A stretch of 64,000 nt of DNA, taken from Ilex aquifolium (taxonomy: Eukaryota; Streptophyta; Magnoliopsida; Aquifoliales; Aquifoliaceae). Shown here piece after piece: positions 35,258 to 47,096 of this stretch. The position numbers were made by a program, and so were the translations under genes. Within the stretch, counting starts at the first letter, position 1. Each line of letters opens with the position of its first letter. The DNA is taken from contig OX637405.1 in assembly GCA_951799425.1 (NCBI GenBank), positions 26,143,635 to 26,207,634 of the forward strand, read 5' to 3'. The notes under the pieces are model-generated. The model was given only the letters and a program-made list of their open reading frames with translations, searched no databases and had not been told where the DNA came from.

Positions 35258-35746
35258 TGATGGGTCAAACCCAAATAACCCAATCCATGTATAAAGGCCA
35301 AACTTAATTAAAGAGTCCAAGTTCATAGAAGACCCAGCAGGCCCTATGAGGTCCAAGCTAGTCAAGCCCACAAGGGAGCTACGCCACCAAGGGAACATTA
35401 CCCTCGTCGCTTGGAGAGAGAGTCAGCCTTCCCTCATCCGCAGAGACCGCCTGAATAACAATTTGATTAATACCCATTATGAGGCGACTACTATAAAATG
35501 TAAGCCCCACCAACACTTGGGGGGCAACACACTAATTCATGCAAATTTTTCCTCTCCCTCTCTAAGATTGTAATTCTCTGCTCTCACTCCACACCGGAGT
35601 TAATAAAATCCCAGCTACCCTTGCCATTCCAAGTGGACATAGGTCACCTTGACCGAACCACTATAAACTTTGTCTTCTTTCTCCTTTACTGCACTTTATT
35701 TTACTTAATTGACAGGTAGTGTACAAATCAATTTTGTTCATCGTCA
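35258..35746 (+). repeat. 3' LTR of element B
   Basis: 489 bp, TGATGGGTCAAAC to CATCGTCA, followed by target duplication ATATC. It contains the same ACACCGGAGTTAATAAAATC tract as the 5' LTR. Confidence 0.85.
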
Positions 35747-35859
35747 ATATCAAATAAAAATACAGTTGCCATTTGTTGGGCCATACAAAAATACAGTTTT
35801 TTTTTTTACCATTTGAAATATTAAAAAAAATTAGAATTAATTAAAATTAACATTCAAAA

Positions 35860-36440
35860 TGATAGTATCATGAATTAATCCTAAGTATGAGCTCATCCCA
35901 GGAGATCAGATCGGGAGATTAGTTCGGAGCTCCAGAGCTCAGAGGGCTAGAACCTGAGCTCACCCCATGCGAAATTATAGTCGAAATGATAAGGAAGTAG
36001 CTGGATGAGAGCTGGTACCCCTGAAACAGTAGTCAAGCAACATCCCAGGCGTAAAACTCTTAATTGACCAAGATCCCCTCCCAGAATTAAGGGGGATCCC
36101 ATGGATGAAGGGCAAAGATCTCAGTAGAGATCTCTTAAGATCAGTTTTGGCATTATAACTACTGCACATTGCCCCAACAGAGGAGGAGAGAAAATGGCAT
36201 CAAAGAACAATCTGTAAACACCTTCTGAATAAATATACACCTCGGCAGGAAGAGCCTCCATTACAGAGTGGACTAGCCGAGCTCATCAGCCGGTGAAGCA
36301 CTATATTTTTGCAGTGTGACATACACCACACCTCTGATTACTGGAACATTCACTCACTAATCCACGAGCCTTGTAGCTCCGATCTGTTCCTTGCTATTAT
36401 ATTCAAACTCACTGCTCATTCACGCGAAATAACACCATTA
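35860..36440 (+). repeat. 5' LTR of element C
   Basis: 581 bp, TGATAGTATCATG to ACACCATTA (ATCA in the 3' copy). It differs from the 3' LTR by point changes and by 22 extra bases around CAGAGGGCTAGAACCTGAG, located between AGAGCTCA direct repeats. Confidence 0.85.
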
Positions 36441-36443
36441 GTT

Positions 36444-36461
36444 TGGCGCCGTCTGTGGGAA
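36444..36461 (+). other. Primer binding site of element C
   Basis: TGGCGCCGTCTGTGGGAA three bases after the LTR end; identical to the site in D. Confidence 0.8.
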
Positions 36462-36502
36462 CAACTGTTCCTGTTACAAGTATACTGATTTTTCAGTAAT
36501 TG

Positions 36503-38110
36503 ATGGTCTCTACACGCAATATGAGCAGAAATCAGATGAATCCCCCAAGGTTGCAGAACCAACAAGAGGTCACTAGTGGGATACAACCAGAAAACCTTCA
36601 TGATTTCGTGCCCACCACCGGAGATAATCCTTCTACGGTGGATCCCCCTACCAACAATGAACTAGACGCCCTTCGTCTGGTCAACCAGTGCTTACTTCAA
36701 CAAAATGAAGAGCTCTTGAAGCTCTTACGAGGTCCTCAGCAAACATAACCAGCCCAGCAAAGCCAGAATGATCCCCCCCGCAGGGAACAACAACATCTCG
36801 ATCCCCTTAGAGAAGTAAACGAAGGAGGGGAGAACAACCAGGCACCTCATCCGCCACCTAGGAATGGAGACAATGAAGAGGTGCAAAGCCAAAACGAAGG
36901 GGTCGAGAGAAACGGTTTTCTCCCTTTCCAGCAGGAAATGATGGAGCAATATTGGGAACAGCGCTTCAAAGACATCCAGCAAGAGCTCAGCCACATAAAG
37001 GAGGCAGTGAGGGTTAAGGCTCCAGTAACGATGGATGCCTTGGTGCAACAAACAAAATCCCCATTCACTGCTAGGGTGTTGCATTTTCCTCTCCCTCCAA
37101 AGTTTAGAATGCCCCAGATAGAGGCTTTCGATGGAACAAAGGACCCTGTGGACCACCTCAACACCTATAAAAACCAAATGAAGCTGCATGGATACCAGGA
37201 TACAGTGTGGTGTAGGGCCTTTGCCATCACTCTGAAGGGGTCAGCCTTAGCATGGTTCAATAGGCTCCCCCCCAGCTTCGATCTCTTCCTTCAAAGAATT
37301 CTCCATTTCTTTCGTTTCTCACTTCATACGAGCTCGGATCTACAGGTAGCTGAGCTATCATTTATTGAACGTAAAACAAAGACCTGATGAGAACCTGTGA
37401 TCTTATGTACAGAGGTTCAATTCTGAATCTCTAAAGGTAGATGTCCCAGACGAAAAGTTTGACATCACTGATTTCATCGCAGGATTAGGAGTGCAGTCAA
37501 AGGACTTGATGTTCTCTATATCAAAGAATCCCCAAGCAAGCATGGCTGAGGTGTTGGCCAAAGCAGAGAAATATATAAACGGTGAGGAAGCGCTCCTTTC
37601 CAAGGTGGGGAGTGCATCATCACGAAAGGAGAAAGGAAAGGAAGAGAAGAAGAGGGACCGAAGTCCCAGGAAAGAGAGAGAGTGGGAAAGATCTCCAGGA
37701 AGGGACAGAGATCGCTCCCCAAAGAGAAGAGAAAATGTTAGAGACCGCTTAGGCCCTCCGCAACCTGAGCTACAGCCTAGGTACGCACCCCGGTAATTCA
37801 CCCCGCTCACCACCACAGTGTCTCAGGTCCTATATGAGGTCCAGAACGAAAGTTCCTGAGATGGCCACCTCGGATGAAGGTAGACCCAGCAAAGAGAGAC
37901 CCCACAAAATATTGTGACTACCATAGAGACCATGGTCACCAAACCGATGATTACATTCAACTAAAGAAAGAGATCGAGTTTTTAATCCAACGGGGGTAGT
38001 TGCGTCGCTTTGTGGCCCACGATAATCAAAATCGAGCTCTTCCACCTCCGCCACCTCAATAGCAAGCACCTGCACCACATCAACAACCTCTAAGAGATAT
38101 CAGAGTAATA
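36503..38110 (+). pseudogene. gag: gag of Tat element C (decayed)
   Basis: ATG at 36503 (MVSTRNMSRNQM). N-terminal Gln/Asn-rich region with LRLVNQCLLQQNEELLKLL, a stop at 36746-36748 (TAA where D has CAG), the core FDGTKDPVDHLNTYKN (about 37128-37180) and ITLKGSALAWFNRL (37220-37265). Then come a frameshift, the conserved KDLMFSISKNPQASMAEVL (37500-37556), an SR-like basic tail (RDRSPRKEREWERSPGRDR, 37656-37712), and the DYHRDHGHQTDD-type segment near 37917-37960 in another frame. RNA-packaging structural protein when intact; non-functional here. Confidence 0.85.
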
Positions 38111-41100
38111 TCTGGAGGGTTTGTAGGAGGAGATAAATCCAGCTCAGCTAGAAAGACTCACCTCCGAAGGATCAGAGTCGGAGAAGCTCTTGAAGTGCAT
38201 ACTGTGTCCAAAGCACCGCGCCTAGACACAGCTATCACTTTTTCAGACTCAGACTTGGAAGGATGTAAATATCTCCATGATGACCCCCTGGTAGTAAGAG
38301 CTGTGGTAGCCAACAGAACAGATTATCGAGTCCTGATTGACAACGACAGTTTGGCAGACATCATTTTTGCGTCTGTATTCAATAAAATGGACATAGGGAG
38401 GGAAAAACTCGAGCCTGTGAGTGCCCACTTGCTGGGTTTTTCAGGAGAAAGGGTGCTGCCCTTAGGGTCAATTCAGCTTGTGCTCACCCTAGGTGACCCA
38501 CCTTGTCAAGCCACTGCAACCGTAAATTCCTAGTGGTTAACGCACCTTCTGCGTACAATATTCTGCTTGGAAGACCTTCTCTCAATTCTATGAGGGCCAT
38601 CCCATCTGCCTACCACCTGGTTTTCAAATTTCCAACAGAGAATGGAGTCAGAGTGGTTCGAGGAGACCAGCATGTAGTGAAGGAGTGCTACATGGCATCT
38701 GTAAAGAGGAAAGAGGTTGAGAACATCCAACTGGACAAACTTGACATGAGGGATGAGCTGGAAACTAGACCAATCCCATTGGAAGAACTGGAGCCTGTAC
38801 AGCTCGACGAGGAGCCAGAACATCTTGTTTATGTAGGGTCTAAATTGAGCAGAGAGATTAAAGAACTTCTCGTCCAATTTCTGAGGAAAAATATGGAAGT
38901 GTTTGCCTGGAAACAGGAAGACATGGAGGGTATCGACTCCTCAGTTATCACATATAAGCTCAGTGTGAATCCTACCTGCAAGCCCATCAAACAAAAGAGG
39001 AGGTGTTTCACCCCAGAACGTCAGAAAGCCATCAATGAAGAGGTCAGCAAACTTCTCCATGCCAGAGCCATTAGGGAGGTGGATTACGCAGTGTGGCTAG
39101 CCAATGTCGTCCTCGTTAAGAAGACCAATGGAAAGTGGCGCCTCTACATTGACTTTACTGACCTTAATCGGGCTTGCCCTAAGGACAGTTTTTCCTTACC
39201 TCGGATAGACTTGATTGTGGATGCCACCGCTGGGCACGAGCTCCTCAGATTCATGGACGCCTTCTCTGGGTATAATCAAATTGGGATGGATCTTAATGAC
39301 CAGGAGAAGACCTCCTTCATAACTGAGCAAGAGACGTACTGTTACCAGGTTATGCCCTTCGGATTAAAGAATGCAGGAGCCACTTATCAACGCTTGGTGA
39401 ATAAAATGTTGCAAAAACAGATTGGAACAACCATGGAAGTTTACATTGATGATATGTTGGTCAAATCACTGAAAGTAGAGCTCCACATCAAACACTTGTC
39501 AGAATCTTTCCAGGTCCTGAAGGAATACAAAATGAAGCTCAACCCCGTCAAGTGTGCCTTTGGAGTTTCCGCAGGGAAATTTCTGGGTTTCATAGTTAAC
39601 AGCAGAGGAATAGAGGCTAACCCAGAAAAAGTAAAGACAATTCTGGATATGCAACCGCCATCCAACACAAGGGAGGTACAACGTCTGACAGGAAGAATAG
39701 TTGTCCTAAGTCGTTTTGTATCCATATCAAGTGACAAGTGTCAACCTTTCTTTCAAGTCCTAAAGAGGGCCTTCCAGTGGGACGCCCAGTGTGAGGAAGC
39801 GTTCAAGGCGTTGAAAGGTTACATGAACTCCCCACCCATTCTGGTAAGACCGTTGGAAGGCGAGGTCCTTACTCTCTACTTAGTTGTCTCAGATTTCTCA
39901 ACAAGTGCAGCGTTAGTAAGGGAGCAGGACAGAGCTCAGCAACCAGTTTATTACTGTAGCAGAGCTCTGAGGGGGGTAGAGAAGAGATATCCAAAGATGG
40001 AGAAGCTTGTTTTAGCCTTAGTTACGACTGACAGGAGGCTTATGCCATATTTCCAAGCTCATACTATCGAGATCCCTACAGATCAGCCAATGAAGCAAGT
40101 ATTATGTAAACCAGAGACTTCGGCAAGGCTGATTAAATGGGCCATCGAGCTCAGTGAGTTCGATATCAGGTACAAGCCAAGAATAGCCATCAAATGACAA
40201 ATACTGACAGATTTCATCGCATAATTCACAACAGGAACACCCATGGGGGCCATGCAACTAGTACCTGACCTCCCTACATGGAAACTTTCAGTAGATGGAG
40301 CTGCCAACGCCCAAGGTAACGGTGCTGGCTTAATTTTGACCTCACCTAATGAAATAGATGTTGAATATGCACTTAGGTTTGTGTTTAAGGCCTCAAACAA
40401 TGAGACGGAGTATGAGGCTGTTATAGCAAGGCTCAATCTTGCTCGCTCAATGGAGGTCGAATAGCTGGAGATCTGTAGTGACTCCCAGCTCGTGGTAAAG
40501 TAGATAGAGGGGTCTTATGAGGCCAAGGGCGAGAAAATGATCCTTTACCTCAAAAAGGTACAGGAGTTGATTAGGAAGTTTGTGCAAGTCAAGATTATAC
40601 ATGTCCCTAGATTAGAGAATTCTCGAGCAGATGCGCTAGCGAGACTAGCAACTGCTTCACAGGAGAGCTTGGATAGGTTGATACCAATAGAGCATTTGGC
40701 GGAGCCATCAGTAAGAGTTGAAAAGGAAGAAGTGTTCCTAGTTCTTTCCCCACCAACTTGGATGGACTCCATTAGAGAATATCTTTAGAACGGAGCCTTG
40801 CCAGCAGACCCTAAGGAGTCCGCAAAGATAAGGGTAAGGTCAACCAGATTCTCCATTTTGCAGGGAAACTTATATAAGCAAGGATTCTCGATGCCTCTCC
40901 TCAAATGTGTAGGAGATGAGGATGCTAATTACATACTTAGGGAGATCTATGAAGGAATTTGTGGCAATCATATCGGAGCTCGAGCCCTGGTAGGAAAAGC
41001 CTTGAGGCAGGGATATTATTGACCCACTATGCTAAAGGATGCCACCGATCTGGTTAGAAGGTGTAAGGTGTGTCAGATACATGCCAACATCTCTCATTGT

Positions 41101-41994
41101 CCACTAGAGCTCCTAACATCGGTGGTAAGTCCTTGGCCCTTCCAACAATGTGGACTGGACATTCTTGGCCCTCTTCCCACTAGCGTAGGGCAGTGTAAAT
41201 TCGCCATCATTGGGGTGGACTATGTCACTAAATGGATAGAGGTGGAACCTCTGGCAACAATCACAGAGCAGAAGATTCAGAATTTCACATGGAAGTCTAT
41301 AGTCTATAGATTTGGGGTACCTAGAGCAATTGTTTCTGACAATGGGAAGCAATTTGACAACCCTAAGTTCAGAAAGTTTTGTGCAGAGCTAGGGATAAAG
41401 AATTATTTCTCGGCCCCAGCCCATCCACAGTCGAATGGACAAGCAAAAGTGACGATCAGAACGATTAAAGCGGCCTTGAAGACTAAGCTCGAGTCTTTGA
41501 AGGGAAAATGGGTTGAATACATTCTAGAGGTGTTGTGGGCATACAGAACAACCCCCAGGATGGCAACTCAAGAAACACCATTCGCTTTGGCTTTCGGAAC
41601 CGAAGCAGTATCACCTGTGGAGATAGGATTCCCATCCCCCAGAACTGAGTTCGCGGAGTCTGAGTGCAACGATGAATCCCTCCTGATAAATATTGATCTC
41701 CTAGATGAAAAGAGGGAAAGAGCTCTACAACACATTCAGAGTTATCAGAGAAAGACCGCAAGGTACTATGACAGGAAGGTAAGACACAGAAGCTTCAAGG
41801 TAGGAGATCTGGTGTTTAGGAGGTTTTTGCTTGCGAGAAGGGATCCCACGCATGGGAAATTGGGGCCAAATTGGGAAGGCCCCTACATCGTTTCAAGAAT
41901 AATTAGGCCTGTGAACTATGAGTTACAAACAGAAGAAGGAAAGGTCCTACCTCATTCTTCGAATGCCGAGCATCTTAAGAAGTTCTTTCAGTAA
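38111..41994 (+). pseudogene. pol: pol of Tat element C (long open RT, several stops, mutated catalytic residues)
   Basis: Protease with VLIDNDSLADI (about 38330-38362): the DNG active-site motif of A and D reads DND. A frameshift near 38520. RT open for 564 codons (38503-40197), with YIDFTDLN, FSGYNQIGMD and YIDDMLVKS (39442-39468). Stop at 40195-40197. Archaeal-type RNase H LSVDGAANAQGNGAG (40285-40330) with stops near 40462 and 40501 (CAG to TAG). Integrase zinc-binding region (about 40950-41100) with TGG-to-TGA near 41021, core DILGPLP...SDNGKQFD, and NGQAKVTIR (about 41434-41460), where the catalytic Glu reads Lys. C-terminus ends HLKKFFQ-stop at 41994. Enzyme set for cDNA synthesis and insertion; inactive by several independent lesions. 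Confidence 0.88.
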
Positions 41995-42063
41995 GTTTTT
42001 CCTGTAATGAAATTATTCTCAATAAAAATAGCAAATTCTTGATTCATCCTTGCATGGCTTCCA

Positions 42064-42560
42064 AAATTAGCTAAAGAGCTAACGATGAGCTCCTCAGCTC
42101 ATAAAACGCAAGATGAGTTCTTCAGCTCATAAAATACAAGATAAGCTCTTTAGCTTATAAAATTTAAGATGAGCTCTTCAGCTCATAAAACAAAAAGGAG
42201 CTCTATAGCTCAAGATGAGCTCCTCAGCTCATAAACAAACGATGAGCTCTTCAGCTCATAAAACAAAAAAGAGCTCTATAGCTCAAGATGGGCTCCTTAG
42301 CTCATAAACAAACGATGAGCTGTTCAGCTCATAAAACAAAAAAGAGCTCTATAGCTCAATATGAGCTCCTCAGCTCATAAACAAACGATGAGCTCTTCAG
42401 CTCATAAAACAAAAAAGAGCTTTATAGCTCAAGATGAGCTCCTCAGCTCATAAAAAAAGGATGAGCCCTTCAGCTCATAAAACAAAGAAGAGGAGCTTTA
42501 CAGCTCAAAATGAGCTCCTCAGCTCATAAACAAACGATGAGCTCTTTAGCTCACAAAACC
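42064..42560. repeat. AGCT-hairpin tandem array of element C
   Basis: About fifteen short inverted repeats such as ATGAGCTCTTCAGCTCAT and GAGCTCTATAGCTC, separated by AAACAAAC or AAAACAAAAA. A higher-order unit of about 63 bp repeats. One unit (42141-42158) reads ATAAGCTCTTTAGCTTAT, changing both sides of the stem together. It lies between the pol stop and the stop of gene 2, which face each other. Confidence 0.9.
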
Positions 42561-42714
42561 TAAAGAACTCCAACCCACGGGTACGCAAAAAGTGGAACCA
42601 TGTCAAAACCAGAATTCACAGTCACAAACATTCAAAAGGAAAAAAGAGGATGCAAAAGTTACAAAAAAGTCTGGTAGTTCATTGAACAAAAGAGAGTACA
42701 AGAAATAGGAGCTC

Positions 42715-43601
42715 CTAGTTCTTTTTAAGTTGTTGCTTCAGCTCAGCAACCTTTCCCTTTAGGCGGGCGTTCTCCTATTTCAGCTCATCCCTTTCTTTTT
42801 CTGTTTCAGAGAGTCGTTTGAGAAACTTCTTGCCTGCTGAGGAAAACAAAACAGTGGCGAGAGAAGAATCAGGTGAAGAGGAACCATCCCTCCTACGCTT
42901 CTTTGAGGACGCACCCGCATCCCCCTCCTCGTTAGAATCAGAGGGAGAGTGGATTTTCACAGGATTTAGTCAAGATAGCTCTGCCTGAACATACCTATAC
43001 GAGAGAAGCTCCCCCAGGAGCGTGGAATTCTAGTCCTAGGGCAGCGCTGCTCGGTAGACCTCCAAGACTTCCCAGATGCAAAAAATAAGCGTTGAGACCA
43101 CCCTTCAGGAAGTGGAGGAAGGTCAAGAACCAAAAGGGGTAAGTTGAAGTGCCTCCACCAAAAGAAGCTGAAGTAGGGGAGCTCATCCTTTTCGATCTCA
43201 TAAAAATAAAGAAACTCAGCAACAGTAGGGAATCCACCGTTGCCATATAGTTGCCAGAAGAGGAAAAAGCTGACCATAGCAGCCCAACCTCGGGGTGAGA
43301 GATGAGAAGGACACAAGCCATAGTACACAAGGACTCGCCCAATGGAAGGATGAATGGGAAGGCGAAGACCCATGTCCATGGCACCCTTGAAGAAGCAAAC
43401 TTCCCCTCGAGGAAGGTAGTTACAAGGCTCGTCAGAGGTCGGGACTCGTGGGGACAAATCAAGCTCAGGGAAGAATCGCTTTTTGATGTCTTCCAAGTCT
43501 GAAGGCTTCATCGTTGAAGGGGTTAAGTAGCGAGAGTGCCACTTCCAGTCAATTCCAAAGGAGGTGCGTTCTTTAAACCGGGAAGAAACAGGGGCAGCCA
43601 T
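42715..43601 (-). pseudogene. Accessory gene 2 of element C (internal deletion, one stop)
   Basis: Starts MAAPVSSRFKERTSFGIDWK at 43601 and aligns along its length with gene 2 of D: GLRLPIHPSIGRVL, LSPRGWAAMVSFFLFW and EGWSQRLFFASGKSW. After the donor (RIG/GTATG near 42994) most of the intron and the first half of exon 2 are missing. The rest has SSKKRRRDGS, a basic nuclear-localisation-like stretch, and a heptad coiled coil (EKERDELK-stop-ENARLKGKVAELKQQLKK). The TAG at 42775-42777 replaces a Glu codon. Final stop 42715-42717. Same unknown role as the D copy. Confidence 0.8.
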
Positions 43602-44840
43602 CAGGACTACAATGAGGAAAGAATGTAATCTCCAAGATTCAAGAAAAGACTCTGAAATCTTTTGGCAAAGGAGAAAGAAATCTAAGAGGTATTAGAAGCT
43701 TCAAGGAAAATCATAAGTTTTTAAGAAACCAAGAACCACACAGAAAGCAGAGTCGGCGGTCCTTTTGGTTTCCTAATTAATGATGGCAGTTACGATTTTG
43801 GAAAGCAGTTGAATAAATGCAGAAAAAGATGAATCAGCACAGGGTGAAGCCCTAATGTGATCAAAGTAATTGGGAACAAGTATGAGCTCGACCCAACCTG
43901 AACAAAACTCATCTCAGATTTCTTTGGGTCGAGGTCAGCTCGAGTGGCTACCTAGCCTTTCCAACACATCTCTTCGAGACCATCAGCACCAAAGAACCAC
44001 GTTCATATCCTGGATAAAATGGGCTGGTATTTCTCAGGCTCATCTGCTCATGTATATAGCAGCATGACCTCAGTAGATCTACCTTTAGAAGAACTCAAAC
44101 ATCGAGTTGTTTACTCTCTTTGCCAAATCCAGCAAACCTCTGGTCACCATAAGGAATGCCAATGCCCCCAGGGAGGAACCAAAAGCCTGATTACCAGCGT
44201 CAAATTAGATTCACATCCAAGGGAGCTTTGAAAGGCCTCCTGCTTTCAGAAAGTTCGACAGAGAAACCCTCCCCAATCCCTCAACACTCCCCTGACCATA
44301 CGGGGAAAAGCTTTTCAAGTAGTAAAACCTCACGGTCCCAACAGCTCTCTTAGCTCAGCATCCCTCGGTAAAGCTTCTGACAAACTCAGTAGAATATTTA
44401 CGACAAGGAGATCTAAAGGTATCCCCGAAGCAAAAGAGGAAGAGGAACCCAGGGCACAACAATGAGCTCTCCAAAGACCAAACCTCTTCAGTTAAGACTA
44501 TGCTCTGACTCTCCATTAGTCTTAGCAAGACTATTATGGAAAGAGCTAAGTCCTTGAATGGCCCCAGACTATACACGTCATCAGCTCTTCTGTTCATCCA
44601 AGTTGATAATCTTGCTTGAAAAGGAGAACTAAGGTACTCCTCCAAGCAAGGGGGGCAAGGGGAATGCAGGAAAAAGAATGAACATAACAGTGACAATGAC
44701 AGAGTAGACTGCATTGAAGAACAGAATAAGCAATGACAGAATAGACTGTATTAGACAATTTAAAAACAAAACAAAGTGTGTTCAGCATTTACATCAATAA
44801 CTCAAAAAGACAGCGCATATCTACCCTAATTTTAGGAATC
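43602..44840. other. Spacer between accessory genes 2 and 1 of element C
   Basis: 43610-43800 matches the D leader of gene 2 (including GGAAACCAAAAGGACCGCCG on minus, 43755-43774) and is its likely 5' UTR/promoter. The rest (43860-44840) has no recognised coding; AGCTC words are frequent. Confidence 0.45.
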
Positions 44841-46731
44841 CTAGGACCCTGAAGAGGATGGGGGAAGAGAGCCTGGCAACTCAGTAGTTGGTGTACTTGA
44901 TGGAGTAGCAGACGAAGTCTCTGATGGAACAACAGTTGAAGCTTCCGGCAAAATAGCAGCCGAAGTCTCTGGAATAGTTAATTGTGCAGAGACCACAACT
45001 TTAGTTAAAGCCCTTGTTACTAGGTCAACAGAGAAAGGGGCAGCAGCAGCAAAAAGGTCAGCAGGCACAGGAACTAAAGAGGACTCAGAAGTGGCCGCGG
45101 TAGCAATGGGTTCAGAGGTGGGAACATTCTGAGCCAGGACCGCAGCTAGTGGGGTAAGCACCTCAGAAATCGTAAGAGCAGTATCAGAGGCAAGAGAGGC
45201 CAAGGCACCATCCTCACCTGTTGAACTAGGCGCCTCTGCCTCCTTTTCAGCCGAAACCTCTACCTCCCCCTCAGCCGAAATCTCAAAGTTGAAGTCCATA
45301 TCAGGGTATGTTTCTTCGGCTATGTCTTGAAAAGCAATCCACCTGGTAACAACGTCATCCTTTAGCTTGGCAATCAGATCATCCCTCTCTTTAACAGCTG
45401 CTCTCTGAACCTCAAGCTCAACTAGTGTGGCATCGTGCGCCTCTGCCAATACACTGTATTCTCTTTTCATGCTGTTATAAGAGCCCAAGGCCTCAAATTT
45501 GTCCTGGCTAGCTCTGACCCAAGCCTCGCTCTTAAGTTTGAGCTCCTTCGAGACCTTTTTGAGCTCATCTCTGCTCCTTTTCTCTTCCTCTTCGACCTTC
45601 TTTTTCTCCACCTCCAAGCTCTTGACGGTAGAAGCCTGCTTCTCCGCTTGCTCTTGAAGACTCTGGAGTTGAGGTTGGAGGTCGTCATTAGCAAAGGTTA
45701 GCTCTGCGGCTTTGAGTTCAAACGCCTTGGATGCCTTGGCAGAGCTTTCCAGAGAGCGAATTCGACTCAGCAAACCCCTCACATGTATAGCCAGCTAGGG
45801 AGAGATACGATCAGAAATAAGGAGTAACATAAAACGACAAGCATAAGGTGGAAGCTTAAGTAGAGCAATAACAGATACTTACAGCTGTGGTTCCATAAAG
45901 GGCTGAGTTGATGTCACTCCTTCCCTCAGAACGTCGGAGTCAGGGATAATGGAAGAAGTAGCACCAGCCGCAAAATCAACATTGTCAAGAAAAGAGTCCT
46001 CGTTCCCTTCCACTTTTGAAGACTTCATTTTCTCCAATTTGGAGCTCGGATGGGATGCCTGAGAGATTTTCTTGTTTGGTCCAAGGGCAGGGGAGGTAGG
46101 CTGGAGCTGAGGAATCAACTCCAAGGCCCTATCAACCTCAGACGAGGAAGGTGAGGTCAGGCCCTGCTCAAGAGCTCCACCAGGAGCATGCAAAGTCCCT
46201 TTGACAGGAAGGATCTCTGAGACTTGAGGAGCGCTCAATGGTGGAGCAAGACAAATATTGAAATGCTGAAGAACACCCTTTATAAAAGGGTGTGAGGGAA
46301 AGCGCAGACCATTCTCAAAGGCAGCAGGGAAAGCGCAAACCTTCTTATGAACCTGGGAGACGTATGGGGTGAATTCGTCTGGACACCAACATTGAACCCC
46401 CGGAGGGAAACCATAATGAGCACTACAAAACCTTCATGAGAGAAGGAGTGACATCACTAGGGCCCACGAGCTCTGCAGTTCTGAAAGCAGACCCTATGCT
46501 TGGAGCCGAGACACCTACGCCACTCACCTTGCTCTTGCCTTTGTCGGCGTTTTTTACCACAAGGGAGGAAATTGAGGGAGACTCATCTGTATGTACCTGA
46601 GCATCGACAGAATCAACGCTTGGGAAATTGTCAATCTCCTCACCCACAACACCTAAGTCAGAATCCTTTTCAACAGACCGATCTCCGAAGAGGGAAATAG
46701 AGGAAGGGGTAGCTCCAGAAGAGGCAGACAT
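44841..46731 (-). pseudogene. Accessory gene 1 of element C (core domain deleted)
   Basis: Starts MSASSGATPSSISLFGDRS at 46731. The N-terminus aligns with D (EEIDNFPSVDSVD, GKSKVSGVGVSAP) and reaches GVLQHFNIC near 46260. There it jumps directly to the exon 3-like region (SSSEVDRALELIPQLQP, DNVDFAAGATSSIIPDSD); the Transposase_28-like core, exon 2 and two introns are deleted. A stop lies just before 46423. The last exon (45782-44841) is intact: a coiled coil of about 130 residues (FELKAAELTFANDDLQPQL...), then TYPDMDFNFEISAEGE and a Pro/Ser/Thr-rich tail. It cannot make the full protein. Confidence 0.78.
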
Positions 46732-47096
46732 AGCTGGGCAGGTAAAAGGAAGCTTAAAAGACCTATAGAGGGGTGGAATTTCAGAAAAAAAAACTCCTTA
46801 AGAACTCTGGGGTCGACACAACTGTGCGCAATAATGAAGATTCTAGCAGTGGAATAGGGGGTCCAAAAAGAGGGGAAGACGACACAAGGAAAGGCCTCGA
46901 TTCCTAAAATAACATAATCGAAAAGTCCAGAAATGAAAAAACCACCTCAGACTCGAGGGATCCAGAACGAAAAGAGCAGGTAGGGAGCCAAGAACGTACC
47001 TAATCGAAGGCGAATAGCAAGCCAAAGTTCGAAGCGAGCAAGCCCCACACACTAATTCGAAGGGAGATGAGGTTCAGCAAAACCTAAATTCGCCGG

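Larger units (their letters stand above)
27171..35746 (+). mobile_element. Tat-lineage Ty3/gypsy element B
   Basis: 8,576 bp flanked by a perfect 5-bp target duplication ATATC (27166-27170 and 35747-35751). LTRs are at 27171-about 27722 and 35258-35746. It contains gag C-terminus, pol, and an opposite-strand accessory region. It differs from A, C and D in sequence and lacks the AGCT hairpin array. The PBS and most of gag are deleted, so it cannot be primed normally. Confidence 0.9.

Noticed and set aside
42064-42560. CRISPR-like regular array (also 11376-11830 and 56118-56890)
   Set aside because: Units are continuous palindromes without unique spacers, in plant retrotransposons, with no cas genes.
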